NCBI GenBank assembly: GCA_029262855.1
Contig: JAJCYP010000086.1
Span: forward strand, 1 to 64,000
Length of the DNA stretch: 64,000 bases
Direction: 5' to 3'
Source of the DNA: Bacteroidota bacterium
GTDB taxonomy: Bacteria > Bacteroidota > Rhodothermia > Rhodothermales > UBA10348
Positions 54,285 to 63,322 of the stretch are shown here, one piece after another (the stretch's first letter is position 1; each line of letters begins with the position of its first letter). The translations under genes and the position numbers were made by a program. The notes beneath the pieces were generated by a model, which was not told the DNA's origin, searched no databases, and saw nothing but the letters and a program-made list of their open reading frames with translations.

Positions 54285-55205
54285 TCAGGGAGTGTCAGAA
54301 GTGCAAAAACCGAACCAGCCGGCGGCTTCCAGATCCTCGAGGGGCTCTGAAAAACTGCAACTGCCGTAGGCGAAGGCCATCTGGCGGGCGCTGGTGACCT
54401 GCGCCGCGGTCACCGAGTGGGACCGCCAGGCGAACCCTCCGTCTGTCAGCCTGAAAGCTGCGGGGTCTCTCTCGGCTATAATGGACTCGAGTGCCTCTTG
54501 ATCCTCCATCCCGTGCCGCGCCAGAACGGCGGCGCCAAATACGTTCAGAAACCCGTGCATGGTGAATCCGTCGCGGTCGTGCCGCACCGGATGGTGGAGT
54601 CCGGCGGTGGCCTTGAAGGGGATGTCAAGAGTGGCGCAGAGACGGATGAAGCGAGCCACATCGTGGACACTCGGAAAGGCTGAGGATTCCGTGCCGCCAC
54701 AGCGGATCTTCGCCCCCAGGTTGCCATCGCCCTGAATCCGGACGTCCCGAACGAGCCGGAGGCGTCTTTCGATGTCGGTCAGGTGCGGGCTCCACTCGAC
54801 AAAGACCTCGGTCCCCGCCCCTTCGCGTGCCGCCCCCCGGAGGTCACTCAACTCCGGAGCATCGCTCGAAAGCCTCAGCTCCAGCACGGCCAGCCCGGCG
54901 GTGCCGCCAAATCGCGAGGCGAATTCGGCGAAGCTGGCTACCGATCTTCCGACCCGTTCAACCGCCGATTCCCCGGGGCCCGGGAGTAGGCTGAGTGAAA
55001 GCGGAGACTCGGCAGGAAACAGGCCGCCGAAGGGCAGAATGTCCGTGAGCCGGCCCTCGGGGCAGATGAAGTGGCCCAGCATCCAGGCCTCCTGATCCCT
55101 TCGGTGGTCAGCGTATTCGCGCAGCGCAGTCGGCAGATCGAGGCTGGCGGGAGGGAAGAGCCCGGCGTAGTCCACCAGGCTCTCCAGAAGCGGATGTCGT
55201 CTCAA
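54285..55205 (-). CDS. Conserved protein of unknown function linked to fumarylacetoacetase
   Basis: A 306-residue soluble protein without signal. The N-terminus LLESLVDYAGLFPPASLDLPTALREYADHR and the C-terminus MAFAYGSCSFSEPLEDLEAAGWF are distinctive; the middle has GLHHPVR and MHGFLNVFGAAVLARHG. I have seen proteins with these ends beside fumarylacetoacetase genes in Bacteroidota and Gemmatimonadota, but no function is established. The pattern of beta-alpha segments with conserved acids and histidine suggests a TIM-barrel enzyme. The 3-bp distance to fahA supports a shared operon and a role in aromatic amino-acid breakdown. Confidence 0.8.
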   Translation of the reverse strand: MRRHPLLESLVDYAGLFPPASLDLPTALREYADHRRDQEAWMLGHFICPEGRLTDILPFGGLFPAESPLSLSLLPGPGESAVERVGRSVASFAEFASRFGGTAGLAVLELRLSSDAPELSDLRGAAREGAGTEVFVEWSPHLTDIERRLRLVRDVRIQGDGNLGAKIRCGGTESSAFPSVHDVARFIRLCATLDIPFKATAGLHHPVRHDRDGFTMHGFLNVFGAAVLARHGMEDQEALESIIAERDPAAFRLTDGGFAWRSHSVTAAQVTSARQMAFAYGSCSFSEPLEDLEAAGWFGFCTSDTP

Positions 55206-55302
55206 GGAAGGTGGGTGGTGTATGCCTGCAACCGGCCTCGAGAATACGAAACCAATTTGAGAACTCTGGATTAACTTATTGGTGCTCCGGAGGCGTGACC
55301 CC

Positions 55303-55310
55303 TACCTTTG
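55303..55310 (+). promoter_or_regulatory. Candidate Bacteroidota-type -7 box
   Basis: TACCTTTG fits the TAnnTTTG consensus of the main sigma factor of Bacteroidota, and a TATTG about 21 bp upstream could be the -33 element. It lies 87 bp before the TPR lipoprotein gene. Short motif, so only suggestive. Confidence 0.4.
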
Positions 55311-55396
55311 AAATCGGCTTTTTGGCCCCAAGACGCCGGTAAAGCCCCCTGTTCGCATCGGAAAGACCCACCCATAACAGACATCAGATCCAAGTC

Positions 55397-56599
55397 ATGA
55401 AGCGCATTCCCGGCCTTCTGTGCCTCCTCCTCGGCGGGCTCCTCCTCATGGGCGCTGACGGTTGCTCAAGCGACCCGAACGTCGAAGGAGCGAAGCTCGA
55501 CCTCAGGAATAAAGACTACGATCGCGCTCTCAGCAATCTTGAGACGGCGCTGGCAGCCAATCCCGACAATGCAGAGGCTTGGGAGCTAAAGGGCCAGGTC
55601 CTCGCAGAGAAGGCGTTCGAAACGGTAGGAGTCGACGAGCACGTCGCTCTCATCTCCGAAATGTCGGCGGCGTTCCGCCGTGCCGAGAGCATTGACCCGC
55701 TGCTTACCGAGTCGGTGACGCGCAGCATGGCCATTGCCTATGTCCGCGAATTTGAGCGCGGTATTCAGGCGTTCAATCGCGGATCTGACGACTCCGCTGA
55801 GTACATGTCGGCTGCCACCTACTTTGGTGCCGCTGGCACCATCCAGCCTGATTCGGCCGGAGCCTACGTCAACCAGGCGTACGCGTACCTGAACGCTGGT
55901 GCCGAGATGCAGGCCGCGGCGCCTTTTGAGAAGGCGCTTGAGCTCGGCGACACGGACGTCGAGACCTACCGATTCCTGTCCCGGATTTACATCAGCAACA
56001 ATCGCGCGGACGAAGCCGTCACGCTGCTGGAGACCGCTGCGGAGATATACCCCAGGAACGTGGATCTGCAGGCCGAGCTGCTCAATGCCTACCAGGTTGC
56101 CGGGCAGGTGGATCGTGCACTCGAGACCTACGCCAAGGCCGTCGCCGACAATCCCGAAAACAAGCTCTTCCGGTACAACTACGGATCGCTGCTTGTTCAG
56201 GTCGAGCGCTATGACGATGCCATCGCGGAACTGAGCGCTGCTGCGGCTCTGGATCCAGAGTATGCAAATGCCCAGTACAATCTGGGCGCCGCGTACATCA
56301 ACAAGGCTGTCGCTGTCAACGAGAGGATCAACGCGAAGGACGACACGTTGCGCGCAAACCGCTCAACAATGTCCTCGGACGCGATTGCAACAGCGGAAGC
56401 CGAGATCGATGCACTGGCCGATGAGCGTCGCGCGCTGTTTGCCGCGGCCATCTCGCCACTGGAAGCCGCTCGTGGACTCTTCGATGCGGCGGGCGATGAT
56501 GCCAGCCCCGTCTGCAAGGCACTCTTCCAGTCCTACGTCCAGAACAACATGCTGGACAAGGCTGAGGAAGTTTCCGAATGCGCGGGTACCAACGGCTGA
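55397..56599 (+). CDS. TPR-repeat lipoprotein
   Basis: A 400-residue protein with a lipoprotein-type signal (LCLLLGGLLLMGADGC). At least seven tetratricopeptide repeats follow, for example DYDRALSNLETALAANPDNAEAWELKG, RADEAVTLLETAAEIYPRNVDLQAELL and RYDDAIAELSAAAALDPEYANAQYNLG, with a helical insertion at about 310-360. TPR solenoids bind peptides and organise envelope complexes. No partner can be named. It is followed by a terminator and stands alone. Confidence 0.88.
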   Translation: MKRIPGLLCLLLGGLLLMGADGCSSDPNVEGAKLDLRNKDYDRALSNLETALAANPDNAEAWELKGQVLAEKAFETVGVDEHVALISEMSAAFRRAESIDPLLTESVTRSMAIAYVREFERGIQAFNRGSDDSAEYMSAATYFGAAGTIQPDSAGAYVNQAYAYLNAGAEMQAAAPFEKALELGDTDVETYRFLSRIYISNNRADEAVTLLETAAEIYPRNVDLQAELLNAYQVAGQVDRALETYAKAVADNPENKLFRYNYGSLLVQVERYDDAIAELSAAAALDPEYANAQYNLGAAYINKAVAVNERINAKDDTLRANRSTMSSDAIATAEAEIDALADERRALFAAAISPLEAARGLFDAAGDDASPVCKALFQSYVQNNMLDKAEEVSECAGTNG

Positions 56600-56620
56600 T
56601 CCCGCTTTGTCTTTTTCAGG

Positions 56621-56656
56621 AGAAGGCCCGGGTTCATGTGAACCTGGGCCTTTTTC
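56621..56656 (+). terminator. Rho-independent terminator after the TPR gene
   Basis: A 14-bp stem (AAGGCCCGGGTTCA with one G-T) and a 2-nt loop are followed by a T-run. It ends 29 bp before the cystathionine gamma-synthase start. Confidence 0.85.
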
Positions 56657-56684
56657 TGTGAACCAGTCTTCCGAGTCCGATCGA

Positions 56685-57869
56685 ATGAGCAAGAACGAAG
56701 CGCGCTTTGGCACGCTGGCCGTCCATGCCGGCCAGCAGCCCGACCCCACCACCGGGGCCGTAATGCCACCCATCTACCAGACATCGACCTATGCCCAGTC
56801 CGCGCCAGGTGAACATCAAGGGCACGAGTATGCCCGGGTGACCAACCCCACGCGTGACGCCCTGGAAGGCAATCTCGCTGCGCTCGAAGGAGCCCGAGAG
56901 GCCATCGCGTTCTCTTCCGGTGTCGCAGCCACAGACGCAGTCTTGAGGTCCCTGAGACCCGGAGATCACGTCGTCGCGTCGAATGACCTCTACGGTGGGA
57001 CGTACCGGCTGATGCGCGAGGTTCTGGGTCCGTTTGGTATCCAGTCGGACTTCATCGACATGGCCGATCCCGATCGGGTCGAGGCTGTCTTCCGGCCGGA
57101 AACCAAGCTCCTTTGGCTGGAGACCCCAACCAATCCGCTGCTGCGGGTCGTGGACATTGCCGAGCTCTCTCGCCGGGCGAAGGCCCGCGGGATCACGGTC
57201 GCGGTCGACAATACGTTTGCCACGCCCTACCTCCAGCGGCCGCTCGAACTGGGTGCCGACCTCGTGGTCCACTCAACGACCAAGTACCTCGGCGGCCATT
57301 CTGATGTGATTGGCGGCGTGGTCTGCACGAACAACGAGTCCTGGAACGAAAAACTCCGCTTCCTGATCAAGAGCGCGGGCGCCGTTCCAGGGCCGATGGA
57401 CTGCTTCCTTCTTCTGCGCGGCACCAAGACGCTGCACCTCAGAATGCAGCGGCACTGCGAGAATGCCGGACGCATTGCGGACTATCTGGAGGCTCACCCG
57501 GCGGTCGGCCGGGTGTACTACCCCGGATTGGCCTCGCATCCTGGGCATGAACTCGCGGCCCGCCAGATGTCCGGGTTTGGAGGGATGGTCAGTTTCCAAC
57601 TGAGTGACCCTTCGATGCAGGCAGCCCTCAAGCTACTTTCCGGCACGCGAGTCTTCCTGCTGGCCGAGAGCCTGGGTGGCGTCGAGAGCCTGATCAACCA
57701 TCCGGCCACCATGACGCACGCCTCAATTCCGAAGGACGAGCGCATCGCTGCGGGTCTCGAGGACAATCTGATCAGGTTGTCGGTCGGCGTGGAAGACTGC
57801 GACGATCTGCTGGAAGACCTGGAGCAGGTGCTCGCGTCACCGACGCGCCGCAAGGGATACGGAACCTGA
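56685..57869 (+). CDS. metB: Cystathionine gamma-synthase
   Basis: A 394-residue PLP enzyme of methionine synthesis that condenses an activated homoserine with cysteine. The start at ATG 56685 (MSKNEARFGTLAVHAGQQPDP) gives the family N-terminus; the frame is open far upstream inside the TPR gene, which is spurious. Characteristic motifs are YARVTNPTRDALE, SSGVAATDAVL, the PLP lysine in HSTTKYLGGHSDVIGG and the late SLGGVESLINHPATMTHASIP. It shares the fold with the enzyme at 23.9-25.1 kb, which is only distantly similar. Confidence 0.9.
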   Translation: MSKNEARFGTLAVHAGQQPDPTTGAVMPPIYQTSTYAQSAPGEHQGHEYARVTNPTRDALEGNLAALEGAREAIAFSSGVAATDAVLRSLRPGDHVVASNDLYGGTYRLMREVLGPFGIQSDFIDMADPDRVEAVFRPETKLLWLETPTNPLLRVVDIAELSRRAKARGITVAVDNTFATPYLQRPLELGADLVVHSTTKYLGGHSDVIGGVVCTNNESWNEKLRFLIKSAGAVPGPMDCFLLLRGTKTLHLRMQRHCENAGRIADYLEAHPAVGRVYYPGLASHPGHELAARQMSGFGGMVSFQLSDPSMQAALKLLSGTRVFLLAESLGGVESLINHPATMTHASIPKDERIAAGLEDNLIRLSVGVEDCDDLLEDLEQVLASPTRRKGYGT

Positions 57870-57953
57870 AACATTTCGCCCCGCGGCAGAATCCACTGCT
57901 GAATTTGGTGGTTCAACGTGCCGACACCGCGAGAACAAACCGGTAGAGAAGCA

Positions 57954-58508
57954 ATGCCCGCAAAGCAACCCGATTCCTCCATTTACCAACTCAAAGTAAC
58001 GCTCAAGTATTGCAAGCCGCCTATCTGGAGGAGAATACAGGTGAGGGGCAACACGACGCTCTACACGCTCCACCAGATCATACAGATCACCATGGGGTGG
58101 ACAGATTCGCACCTACATCAGTTCATCGCTGGCGGAGTGTACTATGGCGAATCACACCCGGATCTCGGGCTTGATGTCGCAAACGAGCGAGAGGTTCGAC
58201 TCAATCAGATCGTCACCAAGGTGAAGGACAGGTTCGTCTACGAGTACGATTTTGGCGATGGCTGGGAGCACGAGGTTGTGGTAGAGGCGCTCATGGAACC
58301 GGCGCCAGGGGTAAGCTATCCACGCTGCATTACGGGCAAGCGCCACTGCCCGCCGGAAGATGTAGGCGGCGCCTGGGGCTATGCCCATTTTCTGGAGGCG
58401 ATTCAGAACGAAGATCACCCAGAGCACGAACACTACATGGAATGGAGCGGTGGCCCATTCGATCCGGAGGAGTTTGATTGCCAGGGGATTAACGAGGGGC
58501 TGAAGTAG
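57954..58508 (+). CDS. pRiA4b ORF-3 family protein
   Basis: A 184-residue protein starting at ATG 57954, supported by an AGAGAAG ribosome binding site; a GTG at 57918 is the alternative. It carries the family features IYQLKVTLKYCKPPIWRRIQV, TTLYTLHQIIQITMGWTDSHLHQF, FVYEYDFGDGWEHEVVVE and CITGKRHCPPEDVGGAWGY. The family occurs on plasmids, in mobile elements (IS1096 TnpR) and in chromosomes, and has no defined role; it may be a nucleic-acid-binding protein. No mobile element is visible around it. Confidence 0.9.
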   Translation: MPAKQPDSSIYQLKVTLKYCKPPIWRRIQVRGNTTLYTLHQIIQITMGWTDSHLHQFIAGGVYYGESHPDLGLDVANEREVRLNQIVTKVKDRFVYEYDFGDGWEHEVVVEALMEPAPGVSYPRCITGKRHCPPEDVGGAWGYAHFLEAIQNEDHPEHEHYMEWSGGPFDPEEFDCQGINEGLK

Positions 58509-58523
58509 CTGATCACCGGCCCG

Positions 58524-59441
58524 CTAGAACCGGGATTCCACCCCAAAGAACCAGTCCGTTGAGCGGACGGCGTTCGCACCCCAGGGGGTCGAGAACACCT
58601 GCGCCGAGAGGCCGAGCCACGAGGCCGGGTACAGTGTCAACCCGACGCCGGGCTTCACATACCGTTGGTGGGTCGGCAGCGGGTTCTGGGGGTCGAACGC
58701 CAGATCGGGAGGCTGATTGGAGACAGTCCCAAAGAAAAGACCCTGAAGCAGCGCCCATTTTCCAAGCGAAACGCCCGCCTCCGCGTGGAGGAGCCACTCG
58801 TTGCCATAATCCGGACCGTCGGCGTCCCCCGAGCTGAGCGCATAGACGCCGGAGCGGACGCGAAGTCCCGCACCCACCTGGGCATACCCGGGCGCGGGCC
58901 ACAGGCTGACACCGTAATGGACCATCACGTCCAGATCAACTTGACCGGATCCCACGGCCGGCGTGGACTGGCGATCATACCCCGTCGGAAGGCGCACACC
59001 GACGTTCAGCGCGGTCCGATGGGGGCCGTCTGCCGCCAGACCCAGTATGGAATTCAGATCGCGGCGAACGCCGAGATACACGTTCTCGAGTCCCGAGGCC
59101 GATCGTTCGATGGGACGGTCCGTTCCCGGTAGGCCAGACGAGGCCTGTGGATGCGGCGTCCTGACCAGGATGTCTTTTCGCGGCACGAGAACTACAAGGG
59201 TGGTGCGCGGCGTGAGGCCGTATTCCATGTAGAGATACACGCTGCGGTCCTCGTACCCATCGCCATCAAGGCCGGCCGCGTAAGGAGCCCGCGTTCCGTC
59301 TTGCCGGAACTGATCGCTGGCTGCGGACACCTGTCGACTCACCTTGATGTAGGTGAGCCCGCGTGTCTGCGTCCACGCCTGGGCATGAACCGCGATGGCC
59401 AGCAAAGGCATCAAGAGAGCGGCTACAGTGAGCCTCCGCAC
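58524..59441 (-). CDS. Outer-membrane beta-barrel protein
   Basis: About 305 residues, starting at GTG 59441, which is preceded by a GGAGG ribosome binding site directly after the E1 stop. A signal peptide (LTVAALLMPLLAIAVHAQA) is followed by alternating beta strands such as RTTLVVLVPRKD, TALNVGVRLPTGYDRQSTP and LGLSAQVFSTPWG, ending in FFGVESRF with the terminal phenylalanine of outer-membrane barrels. It resembles transporter or MetA-pathway porins, but no substrate can be named. Confidence 0.8.
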   Translation of the reverse strand: MRRLTVAALLMPLLAIAVHAQAWTQTRGLTYIKVSRQVSAASDQFRQDGTRAPYAAGLDGDGYEDRSVYLYMEYGLTPRTTLVVLVPRKDILVRTPHPQASSGLPGTDRPIERSASGLENVYLGVRRDLNSILGLAADGPHRTALNVGVRLPTGYDRQSTPAVGSGQVDLDVMVHYGVSLWPAPGYAQVGAGLRVRSGVYALSSGDADGPDYGNEWLLHAEAGVSLGKWALLQGLFFGTVSNQPPDLAFDPQNPLPTHQRYVKPGVGLTLYPASWLGLSAQVFSTPWGANAVRSTDWFFGVESRF

Positions 59442-59454
59442 CGTCACCTCCGGC

Positions 59455-61584
59455 TCAGTATGCGGCCAGTTCCCTGGCGGCCTCCAATATGCCTTCATCG
59501 GTCGGAAGAAGAGCCCGCTCGAGCGGATCTGCGAACGCGATTGGAGCGAAGGCACCGGCAACGCGCCGAATCGGCGCATCCAGGTGGCCGAAGGCACGCT
59601 CTGCCAATTGAGCGGAGATCTCGGCTCCAAAGCCGAGGAACTCGTAATCCTCGTAGAGCACCATGGCGCGGTTCGTCTTTATGACCGACGCCAGAACGGT
59701 GTCCATGTCCAGCGGCATGAGCGAACGCAGGTCCACGATCTCCACCTGAACCCCCTCGCTTTCCATCTGCCGGGCGACGTTGTTGGCCTTGGCTACCAGC
59801 GCACCGTAGGTCACGATGGTGAGATCAGCGCCTTCACGGGCGATGCTTGCCTTGCCAAACGGGACGAGGTAATCGGCGTCCGGCTCGGGGCGCCGGGCCG
59901 ACGCGGCGCGATACAGCGCCTTGTGCTCCAGGAAAAGGACCGGGTCCTGCCCCCGAATCGCGGTCTTCAGAAGCCCCTTGGCATCGGCTGCGTTTGATGG
60001 CATCACCACCACGAGTCCGGGCATGTGCCCGAAGAACGCCTCGATGTTCTGGGAGTGGCACAGCCCACCGTGGATGTACCCACCAACAGGTACCCGAATG
60101 ACCATCGGGCAGCCCCACCGGCCGTTCGAACGGTACCGGAAGGTGGATACCTGATTCCGGATCTGCTGGAGCGCCGGCCAGATGTAGTCACCGAACTGGA
60201 TCTCAACCACAGGGCGATAGCCTTTGGAGGCGAATCCAACCGCGGTTCCAATGACGCTGGCCTCGGCCAGTGGCGAGTTGAAGCAACGATCTCCGAACTT
60301 GGCGGTGAGATCTCGCGTGGCAGTAAACACGCCGCCCTTGCCACCGGCAACATCCTCCCCGTAGACCAACATGCGGGGATTGCGATCCATTTCCTCGTGG
60401 AGGGTGTGGTTGATGGCATCAACCATTACCGCGGGTTCGCCGGACGGGGTGGACGTCTCAAATTCCAGTCCCTGATCGCCCTCAAAATAGACGTGCGTCA
60501 GCGCGGTGTCGGCCTCTGGATCGGCCTGTTTCGCCGCCCAGGCAGCGGCCTCGTCCACTTCCTTCTGAACCTCCTTTCGAATGGAGTCAATGAGTTCCGG
60601 ATTCAGTATGTCGGCCCCGCGCAGTGTGGTCTCGAATCGAGCGATGGGGTCGATGACCTTGTCTGCCGCCAATTCTTCCGGCGTCCGATACTTGGTGTGG
60701 TTGTCGGAAGAGGAGTGGGGGAGGAGTCGAACGGTGTCCGCGACCAGGCAGACCGCCCCCTTGCCGTCACGAATGTGCTGAATGGCGGCCTTGGCCACGG
60801 CGTAGGTCGCGAAGAAGTCCGTCCCGTCGACGTGCGCCCGCGACAGGCCCTCGTAGCCACGTGCAAGCTTGAACGCTGTCCCACCCGCCGTCTGGTCAGC
60901 TACCGGGACGGAGATGGCGTACTTGTTGTCCTGTACAACGAACAGGACGGGTGCCTTGGCGCGGGCTGCCCAGTTCAGGGCTTCATGGAAGTCGCCCTGG
61001 GAAGTGGCACCGTCACCGCAGGAGCAATAGGTGTAGGCATCACTGCCGTCGCGTTGTAATCCCAGCGCCACGCCGACCCCCGGAAGAAACTGGGCTCCAA
61101 CGCTCGAAGAAACGGGAAGAATGTTTTTTTCGGGCCAGGAATAGTGCTCCGACATCTGGCGGCCGCCGGAGTTCGGGTCGCCGGCCTTGGCCATGTGATG
61201 AAGCATCACGTCCCGGGCGGTCGCGCCCAGGCCCAGATACATCGACAGGTCTCGATAGTACATGCTGAACCAGTCGTGCCCGGGCTGGCTGCAGAGACTG
61301 ATCGCGGCTTGAGCCGCCTCGTGACCCGCACATCCGATGTGGAAGAAGCCTTTGCCCTGTTTCAGCAGCGTGAGCATCTTCTCATCGAGGCGCCGCGAAG
61401 TGAGCATGCGCCGGTAGACGCCCAACAGGTCCTCTGCCTCAAAATCGGCTGGAGATGCGGGTCTGACGGGGAAATCGCCTTCGAAGGTTGCCGGCTGGGC
61501 CTCGGGTACCTCTACGCCGGCTGCCCCGTCACCCCCCGGAAGCGCTTCCGGCGTCTTTCTCTTCCTCTGGGTGGCCTTGGTCAT
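59455..61584 (-). CDS. 2-oxoacid dehydrogenase E1, fused alpha and beta
   Basis: A 709-residue fusion of E1 alpha (about 1-345) and E1 beta (about 375-709), the thiamine diphosphate subunit that decarboxylates a 2-oxoacid. The TPP motif GDGATSQGDFHEALNWAA and the NKYAISVPV loop lie in the alpha part; LVYGEDVAGGKGGVF, EASVIGTAVGFASKGYRP and the C-terminal DAPIRRVAG lie in the beta part. The fused layout is usual for branched-chain or pyruvate dehydrogenases of Bacteroidota. It fits the E2 at 30.6 kb. Confidence 0.92.
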   Translation of the reverse strand: MTKATQRKRKTPEALPGGDGAAGVEVPEAQPATFEGDFPVRPASPADFEAEDLLGVYRRMLTSRRLDEKMLTLLKQGKGFFHIGCAGHEAAQAAISLCSQPGHDWFSMYYRDLSMYLGLGATARDVMLHHMAKAGDPNSGGRQMSEHYSWPEKNILPVSSSVGAQFLPGVGVALGLQRDGSDAYTYCSCGDGATSQGDFHEALNWAARAKAPVLFVVQDNKYAISVPVADQTAGGTAFKLARGYEGLSRAHVDGTDFFATYAVAKAAIQHIRDGKGAVCLVADTVRLLPHSSSDNHTKYRTPEELAADKVIDPIARFETTLRGADILNPELIDSIRKEVQKEVDEAAAWAAKQADPEADTALTHVYFEGDQGLEFETSTPSGEPAVMVDAINHTLHEEMDRNPRMLVYGEDVAGGKGGVFTATRDLTAKFGDRCFNSPLAEASVIGTAVGFASKGYRPVVEIQFGDYIWPALQQIRNQVSTFRYRSNGRWGCPMVIRVPVGGYIHGGLCHSQNIEAFFGHMPGLVVVMPSNAADAKGLLKTAIRGQDPVLFLEHKALYRAASARRPEPDADYLVPFGKASIAREGADLTIVTYGALVAKANNVARQMESEGVQVEIVDLRSLMPLDMDTVLASVIKTNRAMVLYEDYEFLGFGAEISAQLAERAFGHLDAPIRRVAGAFAPIAFADPLERALLPTDEGILEAARELAAY

Positions 61585-61734
61585 ATACTGCCTGGTTAAG
61601 TGACCTGAATATCATTCGGTAGCGCGGACTACCCCAATGGTCGGCTCTCCGGCTCTTCAATTCAAGTCTACGCGTTCGGAGACCTGTTGGTTTTTCGTAA
61701 GTCGGTGAAATCAGGCTTCACGGAGCAGCTCGTG

Positions 61735-61770
61735 CCAGGCAGTGGACCAGGCAGTGGGCTAGGCAGCTGC
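61735..61770. repeat. 12-bp tandem repeats across a kinase stop
   Basis: CCAGGCAGTGGA, CCAGGCAGTGGG and CTAGGCAGCTGC lie head to tail; the last unit contains the TAG stop (CTA on +) of the kinase gene. This is the second stop-spanning 12-bp array in the window. Confidence 0.8.
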
Positions 61771-63237
61771 CACGCCCTCTTCGTTCGACACCAGCGGCAA
61801 CTCAAACCAGAAGCGCGTACTCCGGCCGGCGGTGCTTTCTACGTGGACGGGTTCCCCGTGCGCGTGCAGAATTTGTTTGACGATACTGAGGCCAAGACCC
61901 GTTCCTCCGCTCTTGCGGGAGCGGTCAGGATCCACGCGGTAGAAGCGCTCGAAGATGTTCTCCAGGTGATCCTCCGGAATTCCCCGTCCCGTGTCTACGA
62001 CCTCAACGCGGACCTTTTCCAGGTGACGCCGGAATCGGCATCGAACCGTTCCCTCGTCCGAGTACGCGATGGCGTTGTCGATGAGGTTCACGAGTACCTG
62101 CCGGATGCGGGCACGGTCAGCGCGGACATACAGCTTCGGGTTGCTGAAAATGAGTTCCAGTCCCTTTTCTCCCGCCTTGGAAATGAGCTGTTCGGCCACC
62201 TCATCAACCAACTCCTGCAAGTCGAAGGGAATCGCCTTGATCAGGTCCTCGCGGTACTCCAGTCGTGCGATCTCAATAAGATCGTTGAACAGGTTGTTCA
62301 GTCTCACCAGGTTGGTGAGTCCTTTTTCCGCATAGAATTTCCGCTGCTGATCGGTCAGGCTCCCCGACGCCAGCGCTTCCAGATAGCCGCCCACCGAGAA
62401 AATGGGATTTCGGACTTCGTGCGAAACGTTGCCGATGAACTCGTTCTGGACAGCTGCCAGGCGTTGGAGCTCGTGGATCTGTGACCGGTATGTGGCCGTC
62501 ATCCGATTCAGGCTGTCGGCCAGATCCTGAAATTCCGAGGCGCGGGAATCCACGACGATGTCCTCGTCCATGTTGCCCTCGCTGATTTCGCGAGCGCTTC
62601 GGCGTATCTCTTCGAGCGGTTCGGTAACCCGTTTGGCCGCAATCCAGCTTCCCAGCAGCGTCAGGCATAGGGCCATGATCATCGCCACGATGAGGGCGAC
62701 CCTCAACCGGCCCAGCAGCGTGACCAGTGGGGGACGAATCTGACCTACGCGAACCACGAGGCCTGACGCTGGTCGATGAATGGCGGCGTACAGCATGGGC
62801 TGGCCACCTTCGGTCCGCTTCTCGTAGCGCGCCTGGCCGTCAGACAGTCCGGCCAGTTCCGGCACACCGGCTATCTGCGGCGACTGAACGGGACGGAACC
62901 CGTCGTAGGCAAAAGCCTGCCCGTCGGGGGTAATGACGGTGATCTGGAAGTCAGCCAATCCGGCCACATCGCGAACGATGGCTCTGCGATCCTCATCCTC
63001 GACACCTTCGACCCGATCGGCCACCCGCGACGCCTGCTGGTACAGCGTCTGACGGACCGTGCTGTCAATCTCCGAGCCCACGACGAACGCGACATACAGG
63101 CCGACGGCAATGACCGCGATCCCCACGAACAGCACAAACGTCAGGATCATCCACGTCTGCGTGGATGCCCTTGTCGGAAATACAAGCCTGGAGGGCCCCG
63201 CCTTGCCGGAGGCCTCGTCTGAGGGCGGTTCAGCCAT
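61759..63237 (-). CDS. Sensor histidine kinase
   Basis: A 492-residue membrane kinase: helices at about 30-55 and 178-202, an extracytoplasmic domain between them, a HAMP domain (KRVTEPLEEIRRSAREISEGN), H-box NVSHEVRNPIFS with H273 and a full ATPase domain (VDTGRGIPEDHLENIFERFYRVD, SGGTGLGLSIVKQIL). The domain order is PhoR-like. The gene follows, on the same strand, the response regulator at the right edge, 85 bp apart, so the two form a two-component system. Confidence 0.94.
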   Translation of the reverse strand: MAEPPSDEASGKAGPSRLVFPTRASTQTWMILTFVLFVGIAVIAVGLYVAFVVGSEIDSTVRQTLYQQASRVADRVEGVEDEDRRAIVRDVAGLADFQITVITPDGQAFAYDGFRPVQSPQIAGVPELAGLSDGQARYEKRTEGGQPMLYAAIHRPASGLVVRVGQIRPPLVTLLGRLRVALIVAMIMALCLTLLGSWIAAKRVTEPLEEIRRSAREISEGNMDEDIVVDSRASEFQDLADSLNRMTATYRSQIHELQRLAAVQNEFIGNVSHEVRNPIFSVGGYLEALASGSLTDQQRKFYAEKGLTNLVRLNNLFNDLIEIARLEYREDLIKAIPFDLQELVDEVAEQLISKAGEKGLELIFSNPKLYVRADRARIRQVLVNLIDNAIAYSDEGTVRCRFRRHLEKVRVEVVDTGRGIPEDHLENIFERFYRVDPDRSRKSGGTGLGLSIVKQILHAHGEPVHVESTAGRSTRFWFELPLVSNEEGVAAA

Positions 63238-63322
63238 CAGTACCCGGATTCAGTTGGTGCCCGGACGCCGCTCGGGTCCGGATGGTTAGGCAAACCGGCG
63301 CGAGTCCGGATACCGCTTCGGG

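Noticed and set aside
56262-56684. Upstream extension of the cystathionine gamma-synthase frame
   Set aside because: It lies inside the TPR gene in another frame and across a terminator; the conserved protein starts at 56685.
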